NCBI RefSeq assembly: GCF_011761355.1
Contig: NZ_JAASRW010000008.1
Location: forward strand, 300,735-364,734
Length of the DNA stretch: 64,000 nucleotides
DNA from: Paenibacillus lupini
GTDB taxonomy: Bacteria > Bacillota > Bacilli > Paenibacillales > Paenibacillaceae
Direction: 5' to 3'
Part shown: one piece after another, positions 42,497 to 51,765 of the stretch
Layout of the letters: each line of letters begins with the position of its first letter
How positions within the stretch are numbered: the stretch's first letter is position 1
The notes under the pieces: model-generated
What the model was told of the DNA's origin: nothing
What the model saw: the letters and a program-made list of their open reading frames with translations, nothing else
The model's database searches: none
Translations under genes and position numbers: made by a program

Positions 42497-43669
42497 TTAC
42501 ACTGCAGCAGAATGTTGCGCTGCGGCTTTGCCTTTTTTCACACCTGCAGCTAAGAGGAGCACCAAGCAGCCGCCGGCAATGCTCCAAAGCACTACAGCAT
42601 TCGTACTGACGGCCTTGAAACCGCCGAAGTACATAATTTCGCGCAGTCCACCAGCGACGAAGCGAAGCGGAGTCCACGAATACAGCAGGTTTTGTGTTGT
42701 ATCCGACAGGAATTCTTGCGGCATGTTCAGGATTGGCATCGAGAAGAACATGAGCAGCACGAGAATCGCCATAGCCGGGAAACCAATCCAGTTGAGCAGC
42801 ATGGACTGCATCAAGTAGAATGCTGAGCCTCCGAGCCATAAGAACAACCATGTATCTACAGCAGACGTCAGCTCCATGCCATACCATCCGCTTGCCATCC
42901 ATACGAGGAAACCGCAAGCAGCGCCAACCAATACGATACCGATAATCGGTTGCAGCAAATGCGCGGGCCACTTACGACCAGTCGCCTTCTTAGCGCCGCC
43001 GCTTGCAAGGAACAGCATCATTGCACTAACTAAGCTGCCCATCCACATAATTTGCGTCAACAAGCCAGGAGCATTACCGCTCGCATTATTTATACCGACA
43101 GGATGGACGGTTTCTTCGTTTACCTGGATCGGAGTGAGCAGCGCTGTTGCTGCACTTACTGATATTTGGCCCGTACGCTGGGACATCTGCTCCAATGCGG
43201 ACTTCGACATCTCAAGAGAAACCATCTTCATGACTTGACCAAGGCCTTGCTTCACAACGGTCGCTGCCTGTGTATTCATCCCGTCATTGCTGATAATACT
43301 CACAGTAGCCGGTGTTGGGGACGGGCCCATCAGCGAAGCCACTCCAGCACTCAAATCTGCGGGAAGCACCAGCGCTCCATAATAGTCACGGGAGTCGAGC
43401 CCTTTGCGAGCTTCTTCCTCGGAACTAACGATTTTCCAGCTGATCGGCAGCTGTTTATTTGACGTTAGCTGCTCTTTCAGCATTTCACCAACAGCAAGTT
43501 TATCACCAGTTGGCAGATCTACCGGCTGATCGAGTACGACCAGTGCAACGGGTACATGTTGAGGTTTTGTGCCAAGCACAGATCCCATCATCGCGAGTCC
43601 AAATACCCCAAGTACAACAATAACGATCAGAATTCCGATCCATAACATTTTTTGTTTAAAGATTGCCAT
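42497..43669 (-). CDS. YhgE/Pip-like ABC-2-type membrane exporter
   Basis: The 390-aa protein has one N-terminal membrane helix (about residues 8-30), an extracellular domain of about 190 residues and a C-terminal bundle of about five to six helices. This is the DUF3533/YhgE-Pip and ABC-2 membrane layout. No ATPase gene is adjacent. It diverges from a TetR-type regulator, the usual layout for regulator-controlled exporters of this type. Related proteins range from phage-infection proteins to drug exporters, so the cargo is not assignable. Confidence 0.85.
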   Translation of the reverse strand: MAIFKQKMLWIGILIVIVVLGVFGLAMMGSVLGTKPQHVPVALVVLDQPVDLPTGDKLAVGEMLKEQLTSNKQLPISWKIVSSEEEARKGLDSRDYYGALVLPADLSAGVASLMGPSPTPATVSIISNDGMNTQAATVVKQGLGQVMKMVSLEMSKSALEQMSQRTGQISVSAATALLTPIQVNEETVHPVGINNASGNAPGLLTQIMWMGSLVSAMMLFLASGGAKKATGRKWPAHLLQPIIGIVLVGAACGFLVWMASGWYGMELTSAVDTWLFLWLGGSAFYLMQSMLLNWIGFPAMAILVLLMFFSMPILNMPQEFLSDTTQNLLYSWTPLRFVAGGLREIMYFGGFKAVSTNAVVLWSIAGGCLVLLLAAGVKKGKAAAQHSAAV

Positions 43670-43848
43670 TTCATCCCCATCTCCCTATCTCTATAAATGA
43701 ACATTGTGTTGATTAGTGATCACGTTGTTAATTATAATGAGACATAGAGGGAATACACAATAATCATTACTCACCGTCATGTTCATTAATCATCACATAA
43801 GCAAGCAAGTGTTCATAAATGTAGCAAAATTGCAGAGGAGTCAAAGCC

Positions 43849-44466
43849 ATGTCAGAGAAAATCGACAGGAGAAAAGCAAAGACGAAGCAGCAGATCTATG
43901 AATCGCTCATGGTGCTAATCAGGGAAAAAGGCATCGATCATGTTACAGTCACAGATATTACAAATCACGCGAACCTGAATCGAGGAACCTTTTACCTGCA
44001 CTACCGGGATGTTCCTGATATGCTGCAGCAGCTAAAGGATCATGTGTTCAAAAGCATCGAAAAGTATGTGATTAAGATGAACTTTCGTGAGGCAATAGAA
44101 TATGCCGACCGCAGGGAACCATATCCACTAGGTATCCAAGTCTTTGAGGAATTTGCCAAGCACGCGGACTTCCTGAAGGTGATGTTTGGGCCAAACGGCG
44201 ACCTTTCGTATGCGATACAATTCCGTAAGCTCATGGCTAATCATATTTATGAGAAGGTCAGCATTCCTGATGCTACCAACTTGAACGTACGGCGAGACTA
44301 CGTTGTCGCGTATATGACCTCGGCACATTTCGGTATGCTTATGCATTGGCTTGAATGTGATCTTGATCAAACGCCTGCCCAAATGGCCTCGATTATGATG
44401 AATGTTGCCAATTATGGACCGTTCGTCACATTTGGATTGAAGGAAATGCCTCAATCCAGGCTATAA
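43849..44466 (+). CDS. TetR-family transcriptional regulator
   Basis: The 205-aa protein has a TetR-type helix-turn-helix (about residues 10-55: TKQQIYESLMVLIREKGIDHVTVTDI and the recognition segment NRGTFYLHYRDV) and an all-helical C-terminal domain. ATG at 43849 follows GAGGAG with 8-nt spacing. It is divergent from the YhgE/Pip-like exporter, which it probably represses. The 178-bp intergenic region is AT-rich and contains a GTGATCAC dyad at 43716-43723 that may be part of an operator (weak). Confidence 0.92.
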   Translation: MSEKIDRRKAKTKQQIYESLMVLIREKGIDHVTVTDITNHANLNRGTFYLHYRDVPDMLQQLKDHVFKSIEKYVIKMNFREAIEYADRREPYPLGIQVFEEFAKHADFLKVMFGPNGDLSYAIQFRKLMANHIYEKVSIPDATNLNVRRDYVVAYMTSAHFGMLMHWLECDLDQTPAQMASIMMNVANYGPFVTFGLKEMPQSRL

Positions 44467-44469
44467 GCA

Positions 44470-44499
44470 AAGAGCCCTCACTCGAGTGAAGGCTCTTCT
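44470..44499. terminator. Bidirectional terminator between the TetR and phosphotransferase genes
   Basis: Stem AAGAGCC-TCACT/AGTGA-GGCTCTT, nearly perfect, sits between the two convergent stop codons with T-rich sequence on the + strand side. Confidence 0.8.
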
Positions 44500-44501
44500 T
44501 C

Positions 44502-45422
44502 TTATTGTTGATACGAGCTGTACCACTTTGGCACTAGCAGGTCAAAGCCGTCATGGTCATCCCATACCTTATTTGTTCTGCTAAGCATGTCATCCAGCTC
44601 CTCCGGCTTGACGCGAAGAATCCATACAATAGATGACAGGATGGTCATCGCGGTATAAAGCGAATACAACGCCCAGAATGAATCATCAGGCTTTCCGTTC
44701 TCGAAATAGCCATCGATTTGACCAACTGTAAACGGAATACATACCTCCACGCTGAAGAAGCCTGCTTTCAAAAATTCATGTACGGGATCTCCCCAATCAA
44801 ACCGATTCACATCAATAACACCGGATAGACTTCCGTCCTTCACAATCAAATTACCCACGTGGAAATCATCATGCTGCAGGATGTTTGGGCGGTTCTTCAT
44901 AAGAAACAGATTAGCTTCTATAAAAGAAAACAGCTTGTCCTCATAAGCCAGCTTGACTCCAATTTGTTCATAACGATCCCGATATCGCTTATATTTCGCA
45001 ACCGTACGGTCATACCATGGCTCGATTACATCCGGTGCATGAATCTGATGGATTTTGCGAAGCTCCGCTCCTGCTTGCAGACCAATCTCGTACTGCTCAC
45101 TTTCATTTAAGAGTGGCAGCTCATCAGTCGCTTCACCACCTTCAATATAGGACAACAGCATATATCCTAGTGCATGGTCCTGCAGCACACCAATAGCGAT
45201 CGGCCGCGAGCAAAGCACATCCTGATCCCTCATCTGCTTGAGCACATGGAATTCCTGCTGCTTACGCGCTTCCTCTTCAAGCGTATAAGTCCGGAGAAGG
45301 TATAGCGGCTGATCGTCACGATCATAAGCGATATATTTACTGTCACTGGAATACCCCTTGTGAATCAGCTCCAGCCTTATACAATCTTGAAGCTCAGGGA
45401 CTATCGCAAGTAAATCAATCAT
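44502..45422 (-). CDS. APH/choline-kinase-fold phosphotransferase family protein
   Basis: The 306-aa protein has the aminoglycoside-phosphotransferase fold. The catalytic loop is QHDDFHVGNLIV (about residues 188-199) with a magnesium-site DVNRFDWGDP downstream (about 209-218). The N-lobe (LYLLRTYTLEEEARKQQEF) carries a Lys/Glu-like pattern only loosely. Family members phosphorylate antibiotics, sugars, choline or macrolides; the substrate cannot be told. It overlaps the upstream hypothetical gene by 8 bp. Confidence 0.87.
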   Translation of the reverse strand: MIDLLAIVPELQDCIRLELIHKGYSSDSKYIAYDRDDQPLYLLRTYTLEEEARKQQEFHVLKQMRDQDVLCSRPIAIGVLQDHALGYMLLSYIEGGEATDELPLLNESEQYEIGLQAGAELRKIHQIHAPDVIEPWYDRTVAKYKRYRDRYEQIGVKLAYEDKLFSFIEANLFLMKNRPNILQHDDFHVGNLIVKDGSLSGVIDVNRFDWGDPVHEFLKAGFFSVEVCIPFTVGQIDGYFENGKPDDSFWALYSLYTAMTILSSIVWILRVKPEELDDMLSRTNKVWDDHDGFDLLVPKWYSSYQQ

Positions 45423-45963
45423 TCCTGTTCTCGGCCTCCGGTAAAAAGGTTATAAAATCTTCCGCATTAGCGCGGATATATTGAGCCAGCCGGTGCATGC
45501 TGCACGGTACCTCCGCCTGGAAACTTCTGTAGCATTCCTGAACCTGTTCATTCAGATCTTCCTGCTGCTCCAAATCCTTGAACGTCACTTCACTTAAGTC
45601 ACGGCCTTTCTGCAGGACATGAATGTCGAGCAGCACCCGAAGCTCTTCCAGAATGACTGACATTGCCTCGTTCTCAAAGTACTTGAGTGCTTTCGTAACG
45701 CCTTCCCAATAGCCGGGCTGGCTGAGCATTTGAGCCGTCCAGCAGTACAGCTCCATCGGTGATTGCTTGGCATGATCAAACCAGACACCATACATGAACA
45801 AGGCCTGCTGTGATGGGTTCAGCTCGGCAAGTGCCTGCGACTTCACCGCCGGACTCTTCCCGCGAATCTGCTCCACGATTGGCCCCATGCATGCTTGCCT
45901 TAATTCATCATCACCAAGCACTTCGAATAACTTCCTGCTTATCGTCACGAACAAAGTTAACAC
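45415..45963 (-). CDS. Hypothetical helical protein co-transcribed with the phosphotransferase
   Basis: I do not recognise this 182-aa protein. It is predicted all-helical and soluble, with no signal or membrane segment and several acidic stretches. The start is uncertain: GTG 45963 lies within a GGGGTG run, while TTG 45954 is 8 nt after it and fits better as a start. The gene ends inside the start of the phosphotransferase gene (8-bp overlap), implying shared expression. Confidence 0.75.
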   Translation of the reverse strand: MLTLFVTISRKLFEVLGDDELRQACMGPIVEQIRGKSPAVKSQALAELNPSQQALFMYGVWFDHAKQSPMELYCWTAQMLSQPGYWEGVTKALKYFENEAMSVILEELRVLLDIHVLQKGRDLSEVTFKDLEQQEDLNEQVQECYRSFQAEVPCSMHRLAQYIRANAEDFITFLPEAENRND

Positions 45964-46178
45964 CCCGTTTCATAAAAAAGATACGCGAAATAACCGAATT
46001 TGTTGCACAACTGTATCTAATTCCCCTTGGCTATAGTTCGAATTTCATATCTCCACCCTGATTCGATCATCCTAAGACAACTGTCTTTTTCCGCCCTACT
46101 CTCGACAAACTTGCTAACTATAATTGAGAAACTCTAAAAAAATTAGTACACTAGAAGAAATGAAGGAGGCGGACTTAT

Positions 46179-47243
46179 ATGACCGAATCAGCAGTCAATT
46201 TTGAACTAGGCATTAGTACTTTTCTAGAAGCAAAACCTTATCCGGGTATGGGCGGGGCTTACAGCCATGCCGAGCGGATCCGCAACAGTGTAGAAGAGAT
46301 GATCCTGGCCGACCAAGTTGGCCTTGATGTATATGGAATCGGGGAACATCACCGCGCAGATTATGCAGCGAGTGCACCTCATGTTATTTTGGCGGCAGCT
46401 GCTTCACAGACCAAGCATATTCGCCTCTCAAGTGCAGTTACCGTGTTATCCTCGGATGATCCGGTCCGCGTCTACCAAGGCTTCTCCACGGTAGATGCCA
46501 TCTCGAACGGCCGCGCTGAAATTATGGCAGGCAGAGGGTCGTTTATCGAATCCTTCCCGCTGTTTGGCTACAGCTTAGAAGACTATGATGAGCTGTTTGA
46601 CGAAAAGCTGGAGCTGCTGCTTCAGATTACAAAAGAGGAGAAAGTTACGTGGCAGGGCAATCACCGTGCTGCAATGAACAACTTAGCCGTCTATCCGCGT
46701 GCGGTTCAGGAACAGCTTCCAGTCTGGATTGCGACTGGTGGCAACCCGCAGTCAGCAATTCGTGCGGGCGCACTTGGTCTGCCAGTATGCTTCGCTATTA
46801 TTGGCGGCATGCCAGAACGATTCGCTCCACTTGTTGAGTTGTACAAGGAAGCTTATATTCGTGCAGGCCATGATCCGAAAAAAATGCAGATCGGCACGCA
46901 TTCGCATGGCTTTATTAGTGATACGGAAGCACGTGCGGCAGAGCTCTTCTACCCTGCTCAGCAGGCCATGATGAATGTCATTGGCCGTGAACGCGGATGG
47001 CCTCCATACACGTTCGAAGCTTTCGATGCAGCACGCAGTCTGCGCGGCGCTCTCTATGTCGGAGAAGCGGAATATGTAGCGGAAAAAATTATTTTGCTGC
47101 ACAAAAACCTTGGCCTCACCCGCTTCTTCCTGCATGTCGACACCAGCTCGATTCCGCATAAAGATATGCTTCGTGCAATTGAACTGCTTGGCACCAAAGT
47201 GGCGCCTATTGTCCGCAAGGAAATTGCTGCCGCTTCAAAATAA
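46179..47243 (+). CDS. LLM-class flavin-dependent monooxygenase
   Basis: This is a luciferase-like monooxygenase that uses reduced flavin supplied by a separate reductase. The 354-aa protein has the TIM-barrel pattern with ADQVGLDVYGIGEHHRADY near residue 45, the RLSSAVTVLSSDDPVR strand and the GRAEIMAGRGSFIESF segment. ATG 46179 follows GAAGGAGGCG. It is monocistronic with a clear terminator. The substrate is unknown; family roles include alkane, sulfonate and xenobiotic oxidation. Confidence 0.92.
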   Translation: MTESAVNFELGISTFLEAKPYPGMGGAYSHAERIRNSVEEMILADQVGLDVYGIGEHHRADYAASAPHVILAAAASQTKHIRLSSAVTVLSSDDPVRVYQGFSTVDAISNGRAEIMAGRGSFIESFPLFGYSLEDYDELFDEKLELLLQITKEEKVTWQGNHRAAMNNLAVYPRAVQEQLPVWIATGGNPQSAIRAGALGLPVCFAIIGGMPERFAPLVELYKEAYIRAGHDPKKMQIGTHSHGFISDTEARAAELFYPAQQAMMNVIGRERGWPPYTFEAFDAARSLRGALYVGEAEYVAEKIILLHKNLGLTRFFLHVDTSSIPHKDMLRAIELLGTKVAPIVRKEIAAASK

Positions 47244-47261
47244 TAATTGTAGAAGAAAAGA

Positions 47262-47292
47262 GTGCGAGCCGGCTGCCGGTTCGCACTTTTTT
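47262..47292 (+). terminator. Terminator of the LLM monooxygenase gene
   Basis: Stem GTGCGAGCCGGC/GCCGGTTCGCAC (one G-U) is followed by six T, 18 bp after the stop codon. Confidence 0.9.
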
Positions 47293-47316
47293 AATTACCG
47301 GTACCTATTTCCTATG

Positions 47317-47406
47317 TAATTAGTTGGAATTCATCTTTTAGGGATTGACTTTTACTCCAAACCTTTGTAAATTATTGAAAGATAATTCCTACAAAATTAC
47401 TTGGTT
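47317..47406. promoter_or_regulatory. Promoter and candidate CymR-like sites of the dicarboxylate/cystine symporter gene
   Basis: TTGACT (47345-47350) and TAAATT (47368-47373), 17 bp apart, make a good promoter. TAATTAGTTGGAATT upstream and, on the opposite strand, TAATTTTGTAGGAATTA overlapping the start of transcription both resemble the TAA...GGAATT half of CymR boxes. CymR represses cystine uptake in Bacillus. The match is partial. Confidence 0.4.
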
Positions 47407-47423
47407 TAGGGGGCATTAACATC

Positions 47424-48791
47424 ATGGATAAAATAGATAACAACCTGCTACACGCCGTCGAAACGAACTGGCTCAGCTTTGTTATTGCAATCATTGTATT
47501 CGCCTTACTTAATTTCTTAGCACGCAAACGTATCGGCTTCGGTACGAGGGTATTGATCGGCCTTGGGTTGGGTCTTGTCGTCGGTATTCTGTTCCAGAGT
47601 CTAGATTCCCTAGAGATAAAGGGGATCACGACCTTCGGTAATATATATATCAGCTTGATCCGCATGCTCGTTATTCCACTCGTCTTTATTCTTGTATTAA
47701 ATAGTATTGCTTCACTTACCAGTCTGGACTACTTGCGCAAAATCGGCTTCAAGACATTTGCCTGGTTCCTTGGCACAACTGGTATCGCTTCGGTTATCGG
47801 CCTGCTGACTGCCCTAGTATTTAACCCAGGGCATGGCATTCAACAACCTGGTGCCAGCGATGCTGAAGTCCGTGAAATTCCGACTTTCTCTGAGGTTATT
47901 CTTAGTCTCGTCCCTTCCAACCCGGTTAGTGAAGCGGCGGACGGCAAGGTAGTTCCTGTCCTTATTTTCGCTATCTTCCTAGCGGTTGCCATTATTAAGG
48001 TTGGTTCGAAAAATGAAGAGGCCGTTAAGCCTGTACGCGACCTCATTACGTCGGCTACACAAGTTCTGCATCAAGTCGTTAAATTCGTAATTCGCCTTAC
48101 ACCTTACGGCGTGTTTGCCCTGATTGCTGGTGTTGCATCCAAATATGGCTGGGATACCCTGCAAGAGCTTGGCAGTGTTATTGTCACATCGTATGTTGCT
48201 CTTATCATTCATTTTGTTCTTGTATTCGGCGGCCTTGTGTTCTTCGTAGCCAAGGTGAACCCGATTAAATTTTTCAAAAAAGCTTATCCAACTGTTGCCG
48301 TTGCCTTCACGACACGAAGCAGCTATGCAACCCTGCCTATTAATCTTGAGGTTATTACAAAGCGGCTGCATGTCTCGCCGAGAATTGCCAGCTTCGTAGC
48401 TCCACTTGGCGCATCCGTGAACTTTAACGGCTGCGGCGGTGTATGGCCAGCTGTTGTGGTCGTCTTTACTTCGCAGGCATTTGGCATCGAGCTTGGCTTA
48501 ACCGATTATATCGTACTCGTATTAGTTAGCATTATCTCTTCAATTGGTGTTGCAGGTGTCCCTGGACCAGCAGTTATTTCGACTACGGTTGTTCTGACAG
48601 CACTTGGTCTGCCTCTTGAAGCGCTTGCGATTGTTGCAGGTGTAGAAGCTCTGATCGACATGGCGCGTACGGCTGTAAACGCAACTGGAACAACGGTAAC
48701 TGCTCTGCTGGTTGCAAATTCCGAAGGTGAATTTGACCGCGAAGCATTCAATAAAGATGATGATGAAGAACTTGCGTTAAACGCGGTGTAA
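47424..48791 (+). CDS. Dicarboxylate/amino acid:cation symporter, TcyP/YdjN-like (probable L-cystine)
   Basis: The 455-aa protein belongs to the dicarboxylate:cation symporter (DAACS) family. It has eight membrane helices plus two re-entrant loops, with AFTTRSSYATLP (re-entrant loop 1, about residue 293) and the helix-7 region GASVNFNGCGG. The N-terminal RKRIGFGTRVLIGLGLGLVVG segment and overall pattern resemble TcyP cystine carriers more than glutamate carriers. ATG 47424 follows TTAGGGGG. The candidate CymR-like sites support cystine, but this is inference. Confidence 0.87.
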   Translation: MDKIDNNLLHAVETNWLSFVIAIIVFALLNFLARKRIGFGTRVLIGLGLGLVVGILFQSLDSLEIKGITTFGNIYISLIRMLVIPLVFILVLNSIASLTSLDYLRKIGFKTFAWFLGTTGIASVIGLLTALVFNPGHGIQQPGASDAEVREIPTFSEVILSLVPSNPVSEAADGKVVPVLIFAIFLAVAIIKVGSKNEEAVKPVRDLITSATQVLHQVVKFVIRLTPYGVFALIAGVASKYGWDTLQELGSVIVTSYVALIIHFVLVFGGLVFFVAKVNPIKFFKKAYPTVAVAFTTRSSYATLPINLEVITKRLHVSPRIASFVAPLGASVNFNGCGGVWPAVVVVFTSQAFGIELGLTDYIVLVLVSIISSIGVAGVPGPAVISTTVVLTALGLPLEALAIVAGVEALIDMARTAVNATGTTVTALLVANSEGEFDREAFNKDDDEELALNAV

Positions 48792-48808
48792 GTTCTAGAT
48801 ACACGAAG

Positions 48809-48850
48809 AAAGCCTCCCTTTTCGATTCAATCGGAAAGGGAGGCTTTTTT
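48809..48850 (+). terminator. Terminator of the symporter gene
   Basis: Stem AAAGCCTCCCTTT/AAAGGGAGGCTTT plus an inner CGATT/AATCG helix, followed by a T-run. It touches the stop codon of the convergent kinase-fold gene. Confidence 0.88.
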
Positions 48851-49643
48851 ATTTCAAGGCTTGCAGCTGCTCATCAATATACGCAAGCAGCCACTCTTGC
48901 TCGTATGGTACCCGCTCACGAAGTCTTGCGGCGGCGACTGGCAGCCGCCAGCGGTCGATATCTGTCAGGCTCGCTCCTGTGATCCTGCAATATTCGGTCA
49001 AGTAAGCATTGTTCAGTTGATGACTATACGCTGGACTAATAGAGATCGGCGGCATCGCAAGGAAGGGCGACAAGAAGATCATTGATGTTCTGGCGACATC
49101 GCATAGCGGATCTCCCCTATTGGCATCCATCCAATCAATGGCCGTCAGTTGGCCATCTGATTGCAGAACGTTATCTGGATGCAAATCACCATGACAGATG
49201 TATTCTCCTTCCGGCAAACCTTCTAACACCGTTAGCAACGGATGAACTCTTTCTCCCAAGAAAGAAGCAGACTGCTCAATAAACTGCGCCAGCCGATCCT
49301 TTTGCCGAGGAAGCTTATCCGTCTTGCTGCGATGGATGCTTGCATGCAGCCTCGCAAATACTTCTCCGTTATGCATCACCCGTTCAGGATCACTTATCAT
49401 ACTTGCGGACAGGGATTGGCCGGAGATTCTCTCATACAGCAGCCCATTTCGCCCATCAACCTCCAGCTGCTCATAAACAGCCGGTGCAGGTACGCCCGCA
49501 TGATGTACTACCTGCCCAATCTCCGCCTCGTATGTAATCCATTCCTTCGGAATACCATCATAATAGAGCTTCAGAGCTTGCCGATTGCCCCATTCATATA
49601 CTTCAGCGGTCATGCCTTTACCGATTAAAGTCCCTTTTCGCAT
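48849..49643 (-). CDS. APH-family phosphotransferase
   Basis: The 264-aa protein has the compact aminoglycoside-phosphotransferase fold. The N-lobe GKGMTAEVYEWGNRQALKLY holds a Gly-rich loop and the ATP-site Lys. The catalytic loop is ICHGDLHPDNVLQ (about residues 154-166) and the metal site AIDWMDANRGDP (about 173-184). These loops are intact, unlike many degenerate relatives. It is too divergent to name a drug substrate. It lies directly downstream of the fatty-acid-hydroxylase-like gene on the same strand (11 bp gap), suggesting co-transcription. Confidence 0.9.
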   Translation of the reverse strand: MRKGTLIGKGMTAEVYEWGNRQALKLYYDGIPKEWITYEAEIGQVVHHAGVPAPAVYEQLEVDGRNGLLYERISGQSLSASMISDPERVMHNGEVFARLHASIHRSKTDKLPRQKDRLAQFIEQSASFLGERVHPLLTVLEGLPEGEYICHGDLHPDNVLQSDGQLTAIDWMDANRGDPLCDVARTSMIFLSPFLAMPPISISPAYSHQLNNAYLTEYCRITGASLTDIDRWRLPVAAARLRERVPYEQEWLLAYIDEQLQALK

Positions 49644-49654
49644 ACTTACCCCTT

Positions 49655-50287
49655 TCAGGAAGACAGCGTTTGCCCGCGCTTCTCCAAATTTTTCACCGTA
49701 TCACTCGTTGGCACATCCTTCTCATCCTTGAGCGTTCCGAAGAGAGCATCCACTAGCGGTGTAGATACGCCGTACCAGTAATTCTCGTTTTTAAAATGAT
49801 GCAGCAGATGCATCCGCTTATTCCATTTCCAGAACTTTGACTTCGGCTGGATGGGCCGGTGCGCCACATAATGCTTCCACTCATACACAAGCAGCATCGC
49901 AACAAGCCCTGCGGCGAAGGCAAAGGTTAGGTCAATCATCCCTGTCACCAGATAGAACAACAGCGCAAACGCGCCAAGATTCGGCAGGCTGTACCAGACC
50001 GGCAGGAACAGAAGCTTCAAATCATGTGGATCCGTGTGGTGATCATAGTGCAGCCGCTTCAGAAATTTGAGGAACAAGGGATTCTTGGGGGCCTTCAGAT
50101 GAAAGAAGAAACGATGAGTCAAATATTCGCTGAACATGAAACCAATAAGCCCAATGAGGAAGAACAGTAAGCTGTAGAAGGTGAGCCTCTCATAGACAGC
50201 GAGACCACATAGGCCAATCAGCACCACCGTCATAATCATAATATCCGTATGCAAAAAATATTCACGATAGAGCCCCTTTTTCCCCAC
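49655..50287 (-). CDS. Fatty acid hydroxylase / sterol desaturase family membrane protein
   Basis: The 210-aa protein has about four membrane helices and the di-iron His clusters of the family: HRFFFH (about residues 53-58), HYDHH (75-79), HYVAHR (139-144) and HLLHHF (164-169). Such enzymes hydroxylate or desaturate lipid or carotenoid chains using oxygen. The start is GTG 50287 by reading frame, but the ribosome binding site is close to it, so a start some codons later is possible. The electron donor and substrate are not encoded nearby. Confidence 0.88.
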   Translation of the reverse strand: MGKKGLYREYFLHTDIMIMTVVLIGLCGLAVYERLTFYSLLFFLIGLIGFMFSEYLTHRFFFHLKAPKNPLFLKFLKRLHYDHHTDPHDLKLLFLPVWYSLPNLGAFALLFYLVTGMIDLTFAFAAGLVAMLLVYEWKHYVAHRPIQPKSKFWKWNKRMHLLHHFKNENYWYGVSTPLVDALFGTLKDEKDVPTSDTVKNLEKRGQTLSS

Positions 50288-50456
50288 CTTTAACCCCGTC
50301 CCCTTTTTGCAGATAATGTAAGCCCTTTCTTGTTATCATACCAGCAATTCCTATCCTTCAGCACAAAAAATGTTCTTGCTTATATGCCTTTGAAGCGAAA
50401 TAATAGGGGTTATTATTCAGCACGGTGCTCGCGCAACAGAAAGGTTGGCTTTACAA

Positions 50457-51662
50457 ATGGAAGTCTCACAACGATTGACCAGTAATAATGGATCACAAGG
50501 GCAAGCCTCCAAAGAGCGCTTCCCTATATCTGTTCTATCCCTTACCATTGGCGCCTTCGCCATTGGGATGACGGAATTCGTCATCATGGGTATTCTCCCG
50601 AATGTGGCAAATGACCTGAATGTCAGCATCTCCTCTGCAGGACAGCTGATTACGATGTATGCCCTCGGTGTAGCGGTTGGTGCTCCAATCATGACCATTT
50701 TGACCAGCCGTATCCCACAGAAAAAGCTGCTATGCATCCTTATGCTTCTCTTTATCCTTGGCAATGGGTTAGCCGTCGTAGCTCCAAACTACGCGGTGCT
50801 TATGGTCGCCCGAATGATTACAGCCTTAACGCATGGCACCTTCTTTGGTGTTGGTGCTGTTATCGCCTCTAATCTCGTAAGAGCGGATAAGCAGGCCGGA
50901 GCGGTATCGATTATGATGGCAGGCCTCACGATAGCCAATATTATCGGTGTTCCGATCGGTACCTATATCGGACAGAACTGGGGCTGGCGGGCTTCTTTTG
51001 GCTCAATTGCGGTCATGGGTGTTCTTGCGCTCATTGGCATTATGATCTTTATTCCAAAATTACGGCTGAGTAAGCAGGTCAGCCTGATCCAGCAGCTCTC
51101 CGCCATAATCAGACCTAAGCTGCTTGTGTACCTGCTTATTACAGCACTCGGCAACGCTGGACTATTCGCCGTATTTACGTACATTACGCCTATGCTGACC
51201 GATATTACAGGCTTCGCTGAGCGTAGCGTTACCTGGATTCTTATTCTGTTTGGCATCGGCGTAACCGTCGGCAACATTGTTGGCGGCAAGCTGGCGGATT
51301 GGAAGCTGATGCCTTCCATCCTTGGCCTTTATCTAGCGATTGCCGTTATTCTGACGATCTTCACCTTTACCATTCATAATGAAATAACAGCGGTTATTAC
51401 CATCTTCCTATGGGGAGCAGCATCCTTTGCGGTATTCCCGGGACTTCAAGTACGCATTATGAGCCTGGCACAGGCAGCACCTGCCCTCGCCTCAACGTCC
51501 AGCCATTCGGCCGGCAACCTTGGCAATGCAGCCGGTGCTTTCATTGGCGGCTGGGTTATTACTCATATTGCGCTTGGTGCTCTTCCATGGATCGGTGCGA
51601 TTCTTGCTGGTTCTGCTTTGATCCTTGGTTTACTCAGCTATCGCACGGATCTTAAGAAATAA
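50457..51662 (+). CDS. MFS transporter, DHA1 family (AraJ/YdhP/PbuE-like)
   Basis: The 401-aa protein has about twelve membrane helices. The N-terminal GAFAIGMTEFVIMGILPNVA segment (about residues 30-49) is characteristic of the AraJ/YdhP/PbuE subgroup, which exports sugars, drugs or purines. ATG 50457 is chosen; a TTG four codons upstream (50445) abuts the AAAGG and is less likely. It is monocistronic with no adjacent regulator, so the substrate is open. Confidence 0.88.
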   Translation: MEVSQRLTSNNGSQGQASKERFPISVLSLTIGAFAIGMTEFVIMGILPNVANDLNVSISSAGQLITMYALGVAVGAPIMTILTSRIPQKKLLCILMLLFILGNGLAVVAPNYAVLMVARMITALTHGTFFGVGAVIASNLVRADKQAGAVSIMMAGLTIANIIGVPIGTYIGQNWGWRASFGSIAVMGVLALIGIMIFIPKLRLSKQVSLIQQLSAIIRPKLLVYLLITALGNAGLFAVFTYITPMLTDITGFAERSVTWILILFGIGVTVGNIVGGKLADWKLMPSILGLYLAIAVILTIFTFTIHNEITAVITIFLWGAASFAVFPGLQVRIMSLAQAAPALASTSSHSAGNLGNAAGAFIGGWVITHIALGALPWIGAILAGSALILGLLSYRTDLKK

Positions 51663-51765
51663 AAAGGACATTCAGCTAACTTTCAGACTGTGTTCATGCT
51701 CCGTTCATCTTCCAAACCGATAAACACCATGTGAACGTAGATCGTACATGGGAGAGGTGAACACA

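Noticed and set aside
43716..43723. GTGATCAC as a firm operator for the TetR at 43849
   Set aside because: The dyad is only 8 bp and its flanks are not symmetric, so it is mentioned only as a weak candidate.
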